DNA of 64,000 nt, taken from Perca fluviatilis. Lineage: Eukaryota > Chordata > Actinopteri > Perciformes > Percidae. The stretch lies in the NCBI RefSeq assembly GCF_010015445.1, contig NC_053120.1, positions 8,334,614-8,398,613 of the forward strand, in the 5' to 3' direction. The position numbers and the translations under genes are program-made. This document shows positions 46,827 through 57,040 of the stretch, in pieces. The notes beneath the pieces are model-generated. The model had not been told where the DNA came from. It saw only the letters and a program-made list of their open reading frames with translations, and did no database searches. Each line of letters starts with the position of its first letter. Within the stretch, counting starts at the first letter, position 1.

Positions 46827-47727
46827 TAGTAGTGTGCGGTACTGCAAAATTTGGTATCGAGCCAATACAGAGTAAATACAGGGCCAGTATCGCCGATAAC
46901 AGTATGATACCGACACGTTTTAATAATTAAGGTGGATGCATCATCAAATTGCTAAATCTGAATGCATTTTCATGACCTTCAAGTGGTTTTGTGATTTTTC
47001 CTTTGGATTATTAATAAGTTAAAACCCAGGACAGAATGTTCATATGGTTGTATAAATGTGTTGTGTTACCACTGTATTTTACAGCCTTTTTTACAAATTA
47101 TACAGCTTGCCGTGGTTTCATTTTTGGCCTGAAAATATAGCCTCTTCCTCTCTGACATTCTTCTGCTCTGTCTCTGTCCTGCTTGTGTTTGTGTGCTGCT
47201 GGCCGCCGTCAGGCCTGGCTGCTTGCTAGCTTGTTTGCCTGGCGCCGCTGAGTCACATGACGGTACAACATCAAATCACAAGAGGGGGGAGGAGGAGCAA
47301 AGTGTGCCTGCTCTGCTCTGTAACAGGAGCGGCACCTAAACAGACACAGACAGCCAGGTCGCCTCTTTTTTTTTTACGATTATTTTTGGACATTTAAAGG
47401 TCTTTATTTCCACAGGACAGATGAAGACATGAAAGGGGAGAAAGAGGGGGAATGACATGCAGCAAAGGCCCGCAGGTCGGAGTCGAACCCGCGACTGCTG
47501 CGTCGAGGAGTAAATCTCTATATGTGTGCGCCTGCTCTACCAACTGAGCCCACGGGTGGGCTCAGTTGGTAGAGCAGGCCAGGCCTCCTCTTTGATGAAA
47601 CCACAGCGGTGCATACTGGAGAGAAACTAAAACTAAAGTATCAATCTCATTACACTGGTATTGATGAATATCAATACCAACATTGGTATCGATATTATTG
47701 ATATTTGGATCGAGCCGCCCACCACTA
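46827..47727. mobile_element. hAT-type element containing a SINE
   Basis: It is flanked by a perfect 8-base duplication GTAAAAAG (46819-46826 and 47728-47735). The ends read TAGTAGTGTGCGGT and, reverse complemented, TAGTGGTGGGCGGC. GGTATCGA/TCGATACC motifs recur near both ends. The SINE at 47369-47579 was inserted later. No transposase is visible. Confidence 0.93.
47369..47579 (-). mobile_element. tRNA-derived SINE with inverted 5' head
   Basis: Read on the minus strand, it has box A (GGCTCAGTTGGTAGAGC), box B (GGGTTCGACTCC), the family body with GGCCTTTGCTGCATGTCATT, and an A-rich tail. Beyond the head, the first 23 bases are repeated in inverted orientation (47530-47552 against 47557-47579) with a 4-base spacer. 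The flanking duplication CCAGGTCGCCTCTTT / CCAGGCCTCCTCTTT (47354-47368 and 47579-47593, 13 of 15 identical) lies outside the inverted piece, so the hairpin was part of the inserted copy. It is not a functional tRNA gene. Confidence 0.9.
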
Positions 47728-47879
47728 GTAAAAAGTTAAATTAATAAATTTCCTACTTGAGTGAACATTGCGGTCAGGCATTACTGTTTAAGTGTCTCTG
47801 CAGTATACTGTATTTTGTGTCAGTGAACACAGTATTATTTTGCCAATCCACTTCTCTAATTCTTAATACATTTAATTTT

Positions 47880-48994
47880 ATGCCACCATTAATCATATCT
47901 TATTTATCAAATGTTAAAGATGGAATAAGTTAGCACTTTATTTGAAGGGCCACAAACATGATGAAGTAGTAATGCTTAGTTAACCATGATTACAACACTA
48001 CAATTCTTCAGAATATATGCACACTGCTGTGACTGTTTTTTTTTATGAAGACATGAACATCATTAATAAATCAGAAATCAGGATGATTCAAATACCTTAA
48101 TTGATGCAATAAGTAGCGGTGGTACAGTTCACAAAACCCACGGTTCGGTTTGTATCACGGTTTTAGGGTCACGGTTTTCGGTTCTGTACGGTTCTTGTTA
48201 TTTTTTCTTTTAATATTTAACACTCCAGAAATATACTTCAGCATATGATATATAGCTTAATTATCAAAAATGTAGGATACAGTATTAAATAATTATATAG
48301 TTATCATGTACGGTAATCATGCACAAACTGAATTTGACTTGACTTTAAGCATGTTATTGGGACCATCTCTGAGGAAAGCTAGGGGAGATTTTGATACAGC
48401 AAGAGGGAAGACATTGATGATTTCAACATGCGTTTCATTTATTTGGCAAAAGGAGAATGTGTATTGCCATCTACAGGAACTTATGTGCCTTTTTAGCACA
48501 TGAAGATTGAAATATTACAGAATATCAATTGAAATAACTTGCATTTATGAAACTGCCAACTTCAGTGTAGCGCTTACAAAAATGTATCCTTTAAAAGAAA
48601 AAGAGAGGAACTCTTAAAGCTCCGTCTTTTGAATACGTCAGAATATGTTAAACATAAAAACATTTACATTGTTAGTTAATTTCCTATCCTGGCCTGGGCT
48701 GGGACACACATTCATACGGTTTGATAAAGTACTTATTGGTCTTATCATTGCACTTACAATAACCGAACCGTGCAGCACACACACACTCCGAACCGAGACA
48801 AGCGGACCGAGCGGTTCGGATGTTTTTTTTATGAACCGTACCACCCCTAGCATTAAGTCATGCATTAGTTACTATTAATCCTTGTACATTACTGATTAGT
48901 TCATGAAGTACTACATGAATGTAATAAATTTTTCATGCATGAAGTCATGTATAAATTCATGAGAATTCATGTACCATTACTATAAAGTGTTACC
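47880..48994 (-). mobile_element. Inverted repeat element, right arm (with hAT insertion)
   Basis: Reverse complement of 46352-46740, interrupted at 48114-48849. The outer end, read on the minus strand, is TGGTAACACTTTATAGTAAT. Confidence 0.8.
48114..48849. mobile_element. hAT-type element
   Basis: The ends are TAGCGGTGGTACAGTTCA and, reverse complemented, TAGGGGTGGTACGGTTCAT. The flanks GCAATAAG (48106-48113) and GCATTAAG (48850-48857) are an 8-base duplication with one mismatch. Subterminal regions carry repeated CGGTTC/GAACCG motifs. No transposase is visible. It sits inside the right arm of the inverted repeat. Confidence 0.92.
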
Positions 48995-49365
48995 ATTTTG
49001 TTTCAATTCACAACGTTAACCAAGTGTTCAAAACCAACAACTGTTTCACAATGTGCGCATGTCGTAAGGTAATAGGACGTGTAATCTGGGAGAAAATATG
49101 TTTCCCTCGAAACGTTATTGAGAATGCTGTTTAGTTGGATGGTAACATAATTATTTAGGAGACAGGGTTGCCTTTTAGCTTGACATTTGTGAGGGGTTAT
49201 AAAGCGAAGTTCAAAAACAGTTACTGTTTACTGTACCTGGACTTAAGTAACCAGACTACAGTCTACTTTTTAAATTAACCTGGTTTTGGTAATTGGGAAA
49301 AAGGACGGTATACACTTCCCCAGCTAGATTAGTCCTGGAAAAAGCTGATTTCTTGGTCATATATG

Positions 49366-50387
49366 TGTGACGGGTCACAACTGTATGTGATGAAATGCAG
49401 CTCCACACTACTGTTGCTCCTACACATCACAGGCAGCCAGGTGGATTACAGGGGTCTTTATTGTCTCTTCCTTATTGCTCTGTAACACAGTACAGCAGTG
49501 GTATGTCAATCGCATTGGTCTCAGGATAACAGTCACTGCGCTTCCCGCATCACTCTGTGTGATCTCATCACAAAAATAATAATAATAATAACAAAAGAAA
49601 TTATACTAACTGGATGTGATCGTATAGTGGATATTACCTAATGTATTATAATACAGTACAATGCTTAGGCTACAATGTATTCACATTTGCACAATCAAAT
49701 ATACCTCCATATGTACTGACATTATATTGGTGAAAACACCACACAGTAATCCATTTTATAATATAAGAAAAAGGCAGAAAACCCATTCGCCGTTTAACAT
49801 GAGGTGAGCATAAACACAGCACAGGTATACGTCATACACACCTAATCAACAGGCTGCTTCACTAACTATGAGCTAGCCAAACTAGCGTGAGCTACTTAAC
49901 AGTTAGAAAGAGCGCTCGGCGCGATCGAACAATAATTGCAATGAAACATATTGAAAACTAACACAGAAATGCATAGGATATTACCTGTAACACAGTACAG
50001 CAGTGGTATGTCAATCGCATTGGTCTCAGGATAACAGTCTAACCAAAACACGGAACAGATGCAAATGATTATACTGACAATGTATCGTTTCAGTAAGTCT
50101 CTAAAATATCATTTTAAAGACTAGATAGCTTATAGTCTGGGCTCAAGACAGTTAGCTAACGTCAATATATGTACATTACATGGCAAAATACAAAGCATGA
50201 ACATTTGAAATCTCACAAAATTATTAATTATCCCGGACGCGCGGAGAACGTGACCTACCACTGCGCTTCCGCGCATCACTCTGTGTAGTTCCGTAAACAC
50301 AATGTCATAACTACCACCGTGCCAATAGGTGGTAGTGTGCCCCGCTTTGCGCCATAATTAAACCAAGTATATTCTACATCCGTTACA
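49366..50387 (-). repeat. Gypsy 3' LTR
   Basis: 1022 bases, TG...CA ends on the minus strand (TGTAACGG to CGTCACA). A minus-strand AATAAAGACCCC at about 49453-49464 is a likely polyadenylation signal. It contains an internal perfect 55-base direct repeat (49480-49534 and 49985-50039). Confidence 0.97.
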
Positions 50388-50402
50388 TACACCCCTTTAA
50401 AT
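50388..50402 (-). other. Gypsy polypurine tract
   Basis: The minus strand reads TTTAAAGGGGTGTA immediately before the 3' LTR, the position of the plus-strand DNA primer in LTR retrotransposons. Confidence 0.75.
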
Positions 50403-50942
50403 TATGCCAAATAGGGGCAACACATACAATAAGCAAAACTACAGAGAAAAAAAACAAATAAATAAACTGTGGATTTCGGGCACTGACGTACGAAAAAGTC
50501 AATGTTAGAAATTCTTCCTTAAGAAGTGTGTAAGGACAGGATGGCACCAAAACCCATACTTATCACAGACAAACAGAGATGCCATTTACATCTCACATAC
50601 TTGTACATATCTTTGCCCTATTAGTGTAGAGAATCTCATACTCCTCAAATCACAAAACCAAAACAGACTGATAAATAAAGAAACAAAAGGGTGCTACCTG
50701 TCACCACATCTCAACATTTGCACTACACACACATTGGCGCTGCAATGACACTCAAACGCAGACCCCAATATAGGTTCAATATTCCCCACAAATCTCTGGT
50801 TTGCCATCTCACAAATAAGTCTATTTGGAGGCTTAACCTCCTCCCAAATCTTGTAAAACTGAAGGGGCTTGCGCGGTCTGAGGATATGTGCAAACAACCT
50901 CCTCTAGCTCAACCTCAACTGCAGTGAGAGGATCACCTATGA

Positions 50943-51416
50943 CTACAGGTTCATTGACAAGCAAGTGAGCTGTGTCGTACACGGGTCTGATGATGAATCA
51001 GTGTGTGCGCGAGTGATGTGGACATGTTCAGAATCATCAGGAACACTGTCTGGTGACTCATCCAATTGGTCCCCTTCCATGACATCCACCATTAAGGCAT
51101 CGTCGAGGCAATCTCCTCCAGGAACATTCTCTGCTTCCACTTGGGCTGGCGACTGCATGAGCCGCCATGGTGCGTGCGACTTAGTATCCTCCTCATTATC
51201 CATGACGGAGCTCCGGAGCACCCCTGTGCGAGCTCTGAGCACTCCTGTGACGGCCATCAGACCGTGACTCTCCAGAGGCTGCTTGGTTTCCATCCTGCTC
51301 AGGAAAAGCCAGAAAGTCAACAGGGAGCAGCATGTTCCTGTGCACAACCTTCTCTTTTTCCTGTGATGCTATCTCGGATCCTGTACACGTTGATTCCGGA
51401 TCTCACAGACACCACA
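50943..51416 (-). pseudogene. Gypsy pol C-terminal tail
   Basis: Immediately after the integrase stop, the next frame reads DVVSVRSGINVYRIRD and KVVHRNMLLPV, a GPY/F-like C-terminal integrase module. It is followed by an acidic tail in the 51347-50943 frame. One base is gained or lost at the junction. No envelope-like membrane protein is seen between here and the LTR. Confidence 0.65.
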
Positions 51417-52592
51417 TCAAAAGGGGTTGAATCCCAACCGGTCTGCAACCTTTTTTCTTGCCTTTCTCACCTCATTCGCCAGCAGCAGCACCCTGTCACC
51501 CACAGTCAACGGCGATCCTCTGACCCTGGCGATTGTAGATCTCTGCGCGGACGGTCTTGCTTCGCCAAGGGCATGCTGCTGAGCAATCTGCGCAGCCTCA
51601 GAGAGATCTCTCCTCAGGTGGTGTACAAACTCATGGTGGCTGACGACGTCAGCATCCTCCAGGACATGATGGAACATGACATCGACAGGCAAGCGCGGGA
51701 TCCGCCCAAACATCAAGTAAAACGGCGCAAAGCCTGTGGTCTCGTGCACCGTGCAGTTATAGCAGAAGGTCAACATCTGGAGCATCTGCGGCCACTTGGA
51801 CTTGCACTTTGGGGGAAGAGTCCGTATCATGCCCCCAAGGGTTCTGTTAAATCTTTCTGTGATGCCGTTGCCCATGGGATGATATGGTGTTGTATGGGAC
51901 TTATGCACACCCGCCATCTCAAGTAGATCTTTGATGAGCCTGCTCTCAAAGTTGGCCCCCTGATCAGAATGGATCCTTTTGGGGAACCCGTAGATGCAGA
52001 AAAACTTGTCCCATAAGCAGCGGGCAACTTGTTTCGCAGATTGGTTTCTACAGGGAAAGGCGAGAGCCAGCTTGGAGAAATGGTCCGTAACAACAAGGAC
52101 ATCAGTAGTCTTCTTATCACTTGACTCCGCTGTCCAAAAATCAATGCATACTAGCTCCATAGGAGCTGAAGTGCGAATGATCTCAAGAGGGGCTCGAGCA
52201 GCTGGTTCAGGAGTCTTCCCTAAGATGCACCTCCGGCAGTGCTTCACATGCCTCACAATATCCTTCTCCATGCCTGTCCAGAAGAATCGTGCACTGGCCA
52301 GAGAGAGAGTCCTCGAACGGCCCTGGTGACCAGCTGCATCGTGAACACTGTGCAGGACTTGTTGTTTCAGAGACTCTGGTATGACAAACTGAAAGATCTT
52401 TCTGTTCATGCGACGGTCACTCTTCACTCTGTAGAGAACTCCATTGCGCACCTTCAGCTTCTCCCAGTGCCTCAACAGCCTGAGTACACAGCCCGACTCT
52501 GTCGCCCGTTCATGTGCGTTCGGCCTTCTATGCCGCTCAACATAGAAGAGAACTCTGCTCACTGCAGCATCCTGCTGCTGTAGATTGGTCAA
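51417..52592 (-). CDS. Gypsy integrase segment of pol
   Basis: A 391-codon open frame. The N-terminal HHCC zinc module is complete (H..H in HSVHDAAGHQGRSRT, CRRC at its end). The DDE core shows the first aspartate in LVCIDFWT, the second in HSDQGANFESRL and the glutamate in GITERFNRTLGG. The frame ends at a TGA after NPF, and the chromodomain-free C-terminal module continues in another frame. The catalytic residues are intact. Confidence 0.95.
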   Translation of the reverse strand: MTNLQQQDAAVSRVLFYVERHRRPNAHERATESGCVLRLLRHWEKLKVRNGVLYRVKSDRRMNRKIFQFVIPESLKQQVLHSVHDAAGHQGRSRTLSLASARFFWTGMEKDIVRHVKHCRRCILGKTPEPAARAPLEIIRTSAPMELVCIDFWTAESSDKKTTDVLVVTDHFSKLALAFPCRNQSAKQVARCLWDKFFCIYGFPKRIHSDQGANFESRLIKDLLEMAGVHKSHTTPYHPMGNGITERFNRTLGGMIRTLPPKCKSKWPQMLQMLTFCYNCTVHETTGFAPFYLMFGRIPRLPVDVMFHHVLEDADVVSHHEFVHHLRRDLSEAAQIAQQHALGEARPSAQRSTIARVRGSPLTVGDRVLLLANEVRKARKKVADRLGFNPF

Positions 52593-52947
52593 CTGACTGT
52601 GCGGGAGGACAATGGATGGGTCTTCCCTCAGGCAGTGCGTACACTTAGGGCTCGCGCGCCAGACATTTGAGAGACACCACCAGCGCGATGGACATCCAAG
52701 ACTGCCGACACTTCCTCAGGGGCAGATGGCACCTCTAGATGGCGGACAGAAATCTTGTTCTGGACCAAGGTCTCCATCAGCATGGCTTTCAGCGGTTTGG
52801 ACAGCTTGACAGTTGGTGGTCAGTCGGAAGGCATCCTGTACTGTCCCAGTAACAACTCCATTGACCTCATCCAACAAAGACAGATAAGGTTCTTTCACCA
52901 GGCGGTGGCTTACGCTGGACCGGACAAAAGGTCAGCGGCCGGGGGCA

Positions 52948-53377
52948 TCAGCGCACGGTGTTCTTCGGCCCTGGGACATACTTTAGGTCAAAGTCATATG
53001 CTGCAAGCCTCGCCACCCACCTTTGTTCGCATGCATCCAGCCTGGGCTTTGTTAGAATGTAGGTTAAGGGGTTGTTGTCAGACCATGCAGTGAAATGCCT
53101 TCCTTTGAGCCAGTGGGAGAACTTGTCACAAATGGCCCACTTCAAAGCGCGAAATTCTAGCCTGTGAGCCGGGTAGTTCAACTGAGCCCGTGACAGTGTT
53201 TTGCTGGCTGGCGCTACAATGCGTTCTCGATTTCTCACCAGGCTGAAGCGGAGCGGAAAGAACAGCTCCAATCCCATCAAAAGAAGCGTCAACAGCAAGA
53301 ATGAAGGGCTTCCCGAAGTCAGGATGGGCCAAGGTCACACTGTGCGATAGGATCGTGGCTTCACAGGTCAAAAGCAC
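52948..53377 (-). pseudogene. Gypsy RNase H, frameshifted
   Basis: The first catalytic region (FILAVDASFDGIGAVLSAPL) lies in the 53377-53126 frame. The remainder (RLEFRALKWAICDKFSHW and FTAWSDNNPLTYI) lies in the 53298-52948 frame. Between them, near 53230, the reading frame changes. Catalytic acidic residues are still visible in both parts. The linker to integrase (52947-52593) is also out of frame. Confidence 0.85.
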
Positions 53378-54662
53378 CCTGACACTCCGTTGTCCAATCC
53401 TCTGCCGACAGCTTCACATGACCAGAGAGCTTATTTCTGGGCTTCCTCCCTCGTTGGGCTTTCACCCCAGTCCTTTGTTCTGAGAGGAGTTTGAAAAGGG
53501 GCCTGGCTTTAGTGGAGCAATCTTCGATGAAATGCTGATAGTACAGCACCATCCCCAAGAAGGACCGAATCTTCTTCTGCGAAGGAGTGACACCGTCACT
53601 GTCCATCAGGTCAGACACTTGCACCTGGCTAATGGCTTCAACCTTGCCAGGATCCGTCTGCACTCCTGACTCTGAAATGACATGGCCGAGGAACTTTACA
53701 GATCTCCGCAGAAAGTGACACTTTTTCGGTGCCAACTTGAGGTTATGGTTCTTCAAGCGAGAGAACACCATCTCCAGACGTTCAAGTGCTATCTGCTCAG
53801 TTGGGCCAAAGACCATGAGATCGTCCAAGTAACACAAGAGGCTGGTGAAATTCTCATCTCCGAAGATGGAGAGCATCATCCGCATGAATGTAGCTGGACT
53901 GTTAGACAGACCTTGAGGCATCCGGTTGTACTCATGCAGGCCAAAAGGGGAAGAAAAGGCAGTGTACCGTTTGTGGTCTTCGTGCAGAGGCACATTGTAA
54001 AATCCAGAGGTAAGATCCATGGTGGAGAAGAAGACATTTCCCCCGAGTGCAGCGAGAGCATCAGCCTGATGAGGCAGAGGGTGTGCGTCTTTCACTGTCC
54101 TCGCATTGAGCCACCTGAAGTCTGTGCAGATGCGCAGGTCCCCATTCTTCTTCCAGACGAGAACCAGTGGTGATGCGTACTCGCTGTAGGATTTACGAAT
54201 GATGCCTTTTTCTTCCATGTCATTGAGAGCTGTTCTTAGCTTCTCATAGTGGCTTGGCGGCACTCTGCGGTAAGGCAGGCGGAATGGCCTCTCATCCACC
54301 AGATGTATCTTGTGCACAAAGTCAGACGCCTCTCCACAGTCCATCTTGTCCCGTGAGAAAATTGACTCATGTCTCTCAATGATCTGTGAAAGTTTGTCTA
54401 TCCACACGTCAGAGACAGCACACGCATCCAAGTCCAGATCTTGTAGGCCAAGCTCGTCTAATGCCCTTCTGACATCCTCCCTGGTCCTTGTCGTCGTGGC
54501 ATCAGTCACGGATTGAGAGTGGACTTGGATGTGGCCAGGCTGAGACATATCCTCCACGGCGATGCAGGGAAACACATCTGCCAGCTTAGTGTTCCTCCTC
54601 AGCACTATGGGCTCACTGGAAGGGTTGATGACCTTCATGGGCAGCCATCGATCGCCCCACAT
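53361..54662 (-). CDS. Gypsy reverse transcriptase segment of pol
   Basis: A 433-codon open frame. RT landmarks in order: LPYRRVPPSHYEKLR, a basic SPLVLVWKKNGDLRICTDFR, LDLTSGFYNVPL-type block (STMDLTSGFYNVPLHEDHK), FGLHEYNRMPQGLSNSPATF and the catalytic LLCYLDDLMVFG, then KFLGHVIS and the connection to RNase H. The YLDD box is intact. The ATG at 54662 is internal to the original polyprotein: related sequence lies upstream in another frame near 54690-54740, so a frameshift precedes it. The segment is open, but the full pol is not. Confidence 0.95.
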   Translation of the reverse strand: MWGDRWLPMKVINPSSEPIVLRRNTKLADVFPCIAVEDMSQPGHIQVHSQSVTDATTTRTREDVRRALDELGLQDLDLDACAVSDVWIDKLSQIIERHESIFSRDKMDCGEASDFVHKIHLVDERPFRLPYRRVPPSHYEKLRTALNDMEEKGIIRKSYSEYASPLVLVWKKNGDLRICTDFRWLNARTVKDAHPLPHQADALAALGGNVFFSTMDLTSGFYNVPLHEDHKRYTAFSSPFGLHEYNRMPQGLSNSPATFMRMMLSIFGDENFTSLLCYLDDLMVFGPTEQIALERLEMVFSRLKNHNLKLAPKKCHFLRRSVKFLGHVISESGVQTDPGKVEAISQVQVSDLMDSDGVTPSQKKIRSFLGMVLYYQHFIEDCSTKARPLFKLLSEQRTGVKAQRGRKPRNKLSGHVKLSAEDWTTECQGAFDL

Positions 54663-54964
54663 CGGTGTAACGAGTCTACCAACCAGTACTTTCCTGGATC
54701 CGTCTTGATTGAGTTGGTTCGACTATCACTGCACTGCCAACTGACACTGGTGCTGAAGCAGGAGCCTACCCCCAACAAGATGTTCACTTCGCGGGCTGTA
54801 GCGTCACACACACCGTTGTAACTTCAGTGTGCCAACCTTGTCAGGCACTGTTTGGCCTCTCCATCTCTCTGTGTTGGAAAGAAGAGAGAAGAAGCGATGA
54901 CAGTCTTCATCAGAAACACTGCTGGGCTCTGACATGAGTCGCCAATAGCTGTCAGTCTTCCTCA

Positions 54965-55436
54965 TCAGTTGAAGAATCTTCTTGATGGCGTTGCTGCCCA
55001 GGATAACATCGCGTCAGTCTGACCAGGCACCACAAACATAGGAACAACCATCTTGCAATCATACACCATCACTTCCACATCACATACTGCTGAAGGTGTG
55101 ACCTGGTGACCACCACATCCAATAATGACGACATCGTCTGCAGAGTAAGGTCTCATGTCTGGATCATGCTGCAAGAGGCGATTACAGCTGCATCACTTAA
55201 CGTGCATCCTGTCGAGCCACTTGTCAATCATCGCCTTCAGAGCAACATTTCGCGGTGACAGTGGTATAGAACAAACTGTCTGACTTCTGGATTCTTTGTG
55301 TGTCTTGAAATATAACAGTTTTGCCTGGGGCTGCTGTGGAACTGAATGACTCAAACACTGACTCAAAATCATCCATATCACAACTAGGAGGTACACTAAT
55401 AGGATCTGCATCGTCCTCCCCTGGATGCAGACCCAC
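54965..55436 (-). pseudogene. Gypsy aspartic protease, broken at its active site
   Basis: A retroviral-type protease active site is recognisable near 55225: ALKAMID is read in the 55411-55193 frame, and the SGS part of the D-S-G signature lies in the next frame, so one extra base follows the catalytic aspartate codon. Downstream, 55174-54965 reads VVIIGCGGHQVTPSAVCDVEV and ends before the RT frame. With that shift, no protease can be made from this copy. Confidence 0.7.
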
Positions 55437-55499
55437 TAGTTTCCCAACTGTGCAGATGTGCGGGACATTGTCTGTACAGGGCAGCCCCGTCTGGAGTGA

Positions 55500-56826
55500 T
55501 CAGGTGAATAGCACTGAAAACCAGAGTTTCTTGTCACGGCAATGAGTGAGAGCAGAGTGGGCAGCATCACCGCAGACAGCACATGGCAAGTTATTCAGAC
55601 CCTCAATCCTGGGGGGTTTCGACCTAGGCTGTCTGGAGGTGCTGGCCCTATACGGAGCAGATCTCTCCAGTAGAACTTTCTCCAGCATGGTGATGACACG
55701 TTCAAGAGCAGCAAGGTCTGTTGTCTTGGCTGTGTGAGAGTCTGAAGCGTCAGGTGGAGGCACTGCAGTGTGAAGCATTTCGACTTTGTTTACGTACACA
55801 TTCTCGCTGGGCTTCCTACTCACAGCAGCAGTAGCAGGACTCTTCGAACCCATCTCTGAGTGGTACGCATCCAGCACGTCCTGGACCTCCACCGCAGACC
55901 ACTTGTCAATCGTCTTTGACCTGAATGTTATGGCGAAGCTCTTTGGAGGGGACAGTTCTTGATAAACATACGCGTCACTTCTAGGCTCGGGCAGTCCAGT
56001 TCCTTGCCTTGCTCTTTGAGGCGATCAGCAGCAACGTCCCGCCGCCTGATTGAGCCTCAGCCAGTAATCGGCGCATCCTCATCACCCTCGGCAGTGTAGT
56101 GTAAAAGTCTGCTAGGGGAGAGGTGAACAGGGGACAGCAGCAAAATGTTTACGGAGAAGACCATAGATGGCGCGTCTGGGTTCGGGGTCACATCAATGCC
56201 ACTGTTCCTCATTCCGAACTTAACAACATCTTTAGCCCTACCCCGAGGTGGATGAGTATTTCCCTTCGCCTTTGCTCAGTTCTGACATCCATCCTCTTCC
56301 ACGCATTTTTCATAGGTCCTCCCACTCCTGCACCATCTACAGTGTCGCGACCATCCCCTTTGAAGGTTGGAGGCTCATTCACCTTCCTGTGAGGCACTAG
56401 CTGTACTCGTGACAGGTCCAGACTCTGTGTGGATGTGTTAGTGGGCGTGTCATGTTGAACTGAAGTGCTTGGTGTGGGCACACTATGTGTTGGGCTGAGG
56501 CGTGCAACTATACTATCTGCTAGCTGCTGACCAACATGTCTAATTATCTCACTCATCTGACTGACTACATCAGGTGACTGCAAGATAGGTTGTGGTGTGG
56601 GTGTGACATCAGCCTGCGTGCTTGGTGCAAGTTCAATGTGGCGGCACTGAAGAGGAACCCCTTCCCCACTAACTGAAGGGGCCTCTGCTGTATCTGGCCT
56701 ATTCCCTACCACATGAACGTCACCCCCTTGAATAGGACTGTCAAAGTGCAACACCATAGGGGTCCCCCTACCTCTACCCATACCTCCAGTAAAAGGCGTA
56801 CTGAAACTCCCTGGAATGTAGCTCAT
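55500..56826 (-). pseudogene. Gypsy gag, frameshifted
   Basis: The ATG at 56826 opens a 205-codon frame, rich in Pro, Thr, Ser and Gly at its start, that ends at 56209. Capsid-like sequence continues in another frame through about 56090 (KDVVKFGMRNSG) and a last open piece is 55892-55500. That piece holds EVQDVLDAYHSEMG and a CCHC-like knuckle, CAVCGDAAHSALTHC (one residue longer than the usual spacing). At least two frame changes separate the parts. Gag would form the particle and package the RNA; this copy cannot make it intact. Confidence 0.8.
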
Positions 56827-57040
56827 TGTGAAATGTCACTCAACAAAACAGCATGAAATAATCAAAACAGAAAAGTACATCAAAAACAAAACAACTCAAT
56901 AAGATCAATGTCACTTAAACTAAGTGTACTAGTTATGCAAGGCTAACACTCTGTCCACCTGGTAGTACAATGCAGAAGCCGTCCAGTAAGATGGTCCCGG
57001 CCGGGTGAAGAGCTAACTCCAAATCGACGGGTCACGCACA

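Noticed and set aside
47456..47556. Possible tRNA gene on the minus strand
   Set aside because: Box A and box B are present, but they belong to a SINE head followed by the SINE body; the anticodon arm is degraded.
50943..51347. Possible retroviral envelope gene downstream of integrase
   Set aside because: No signal peptide, fusion peptide or membrane anchor; the reading matches the integrase C-terminal tail instead.
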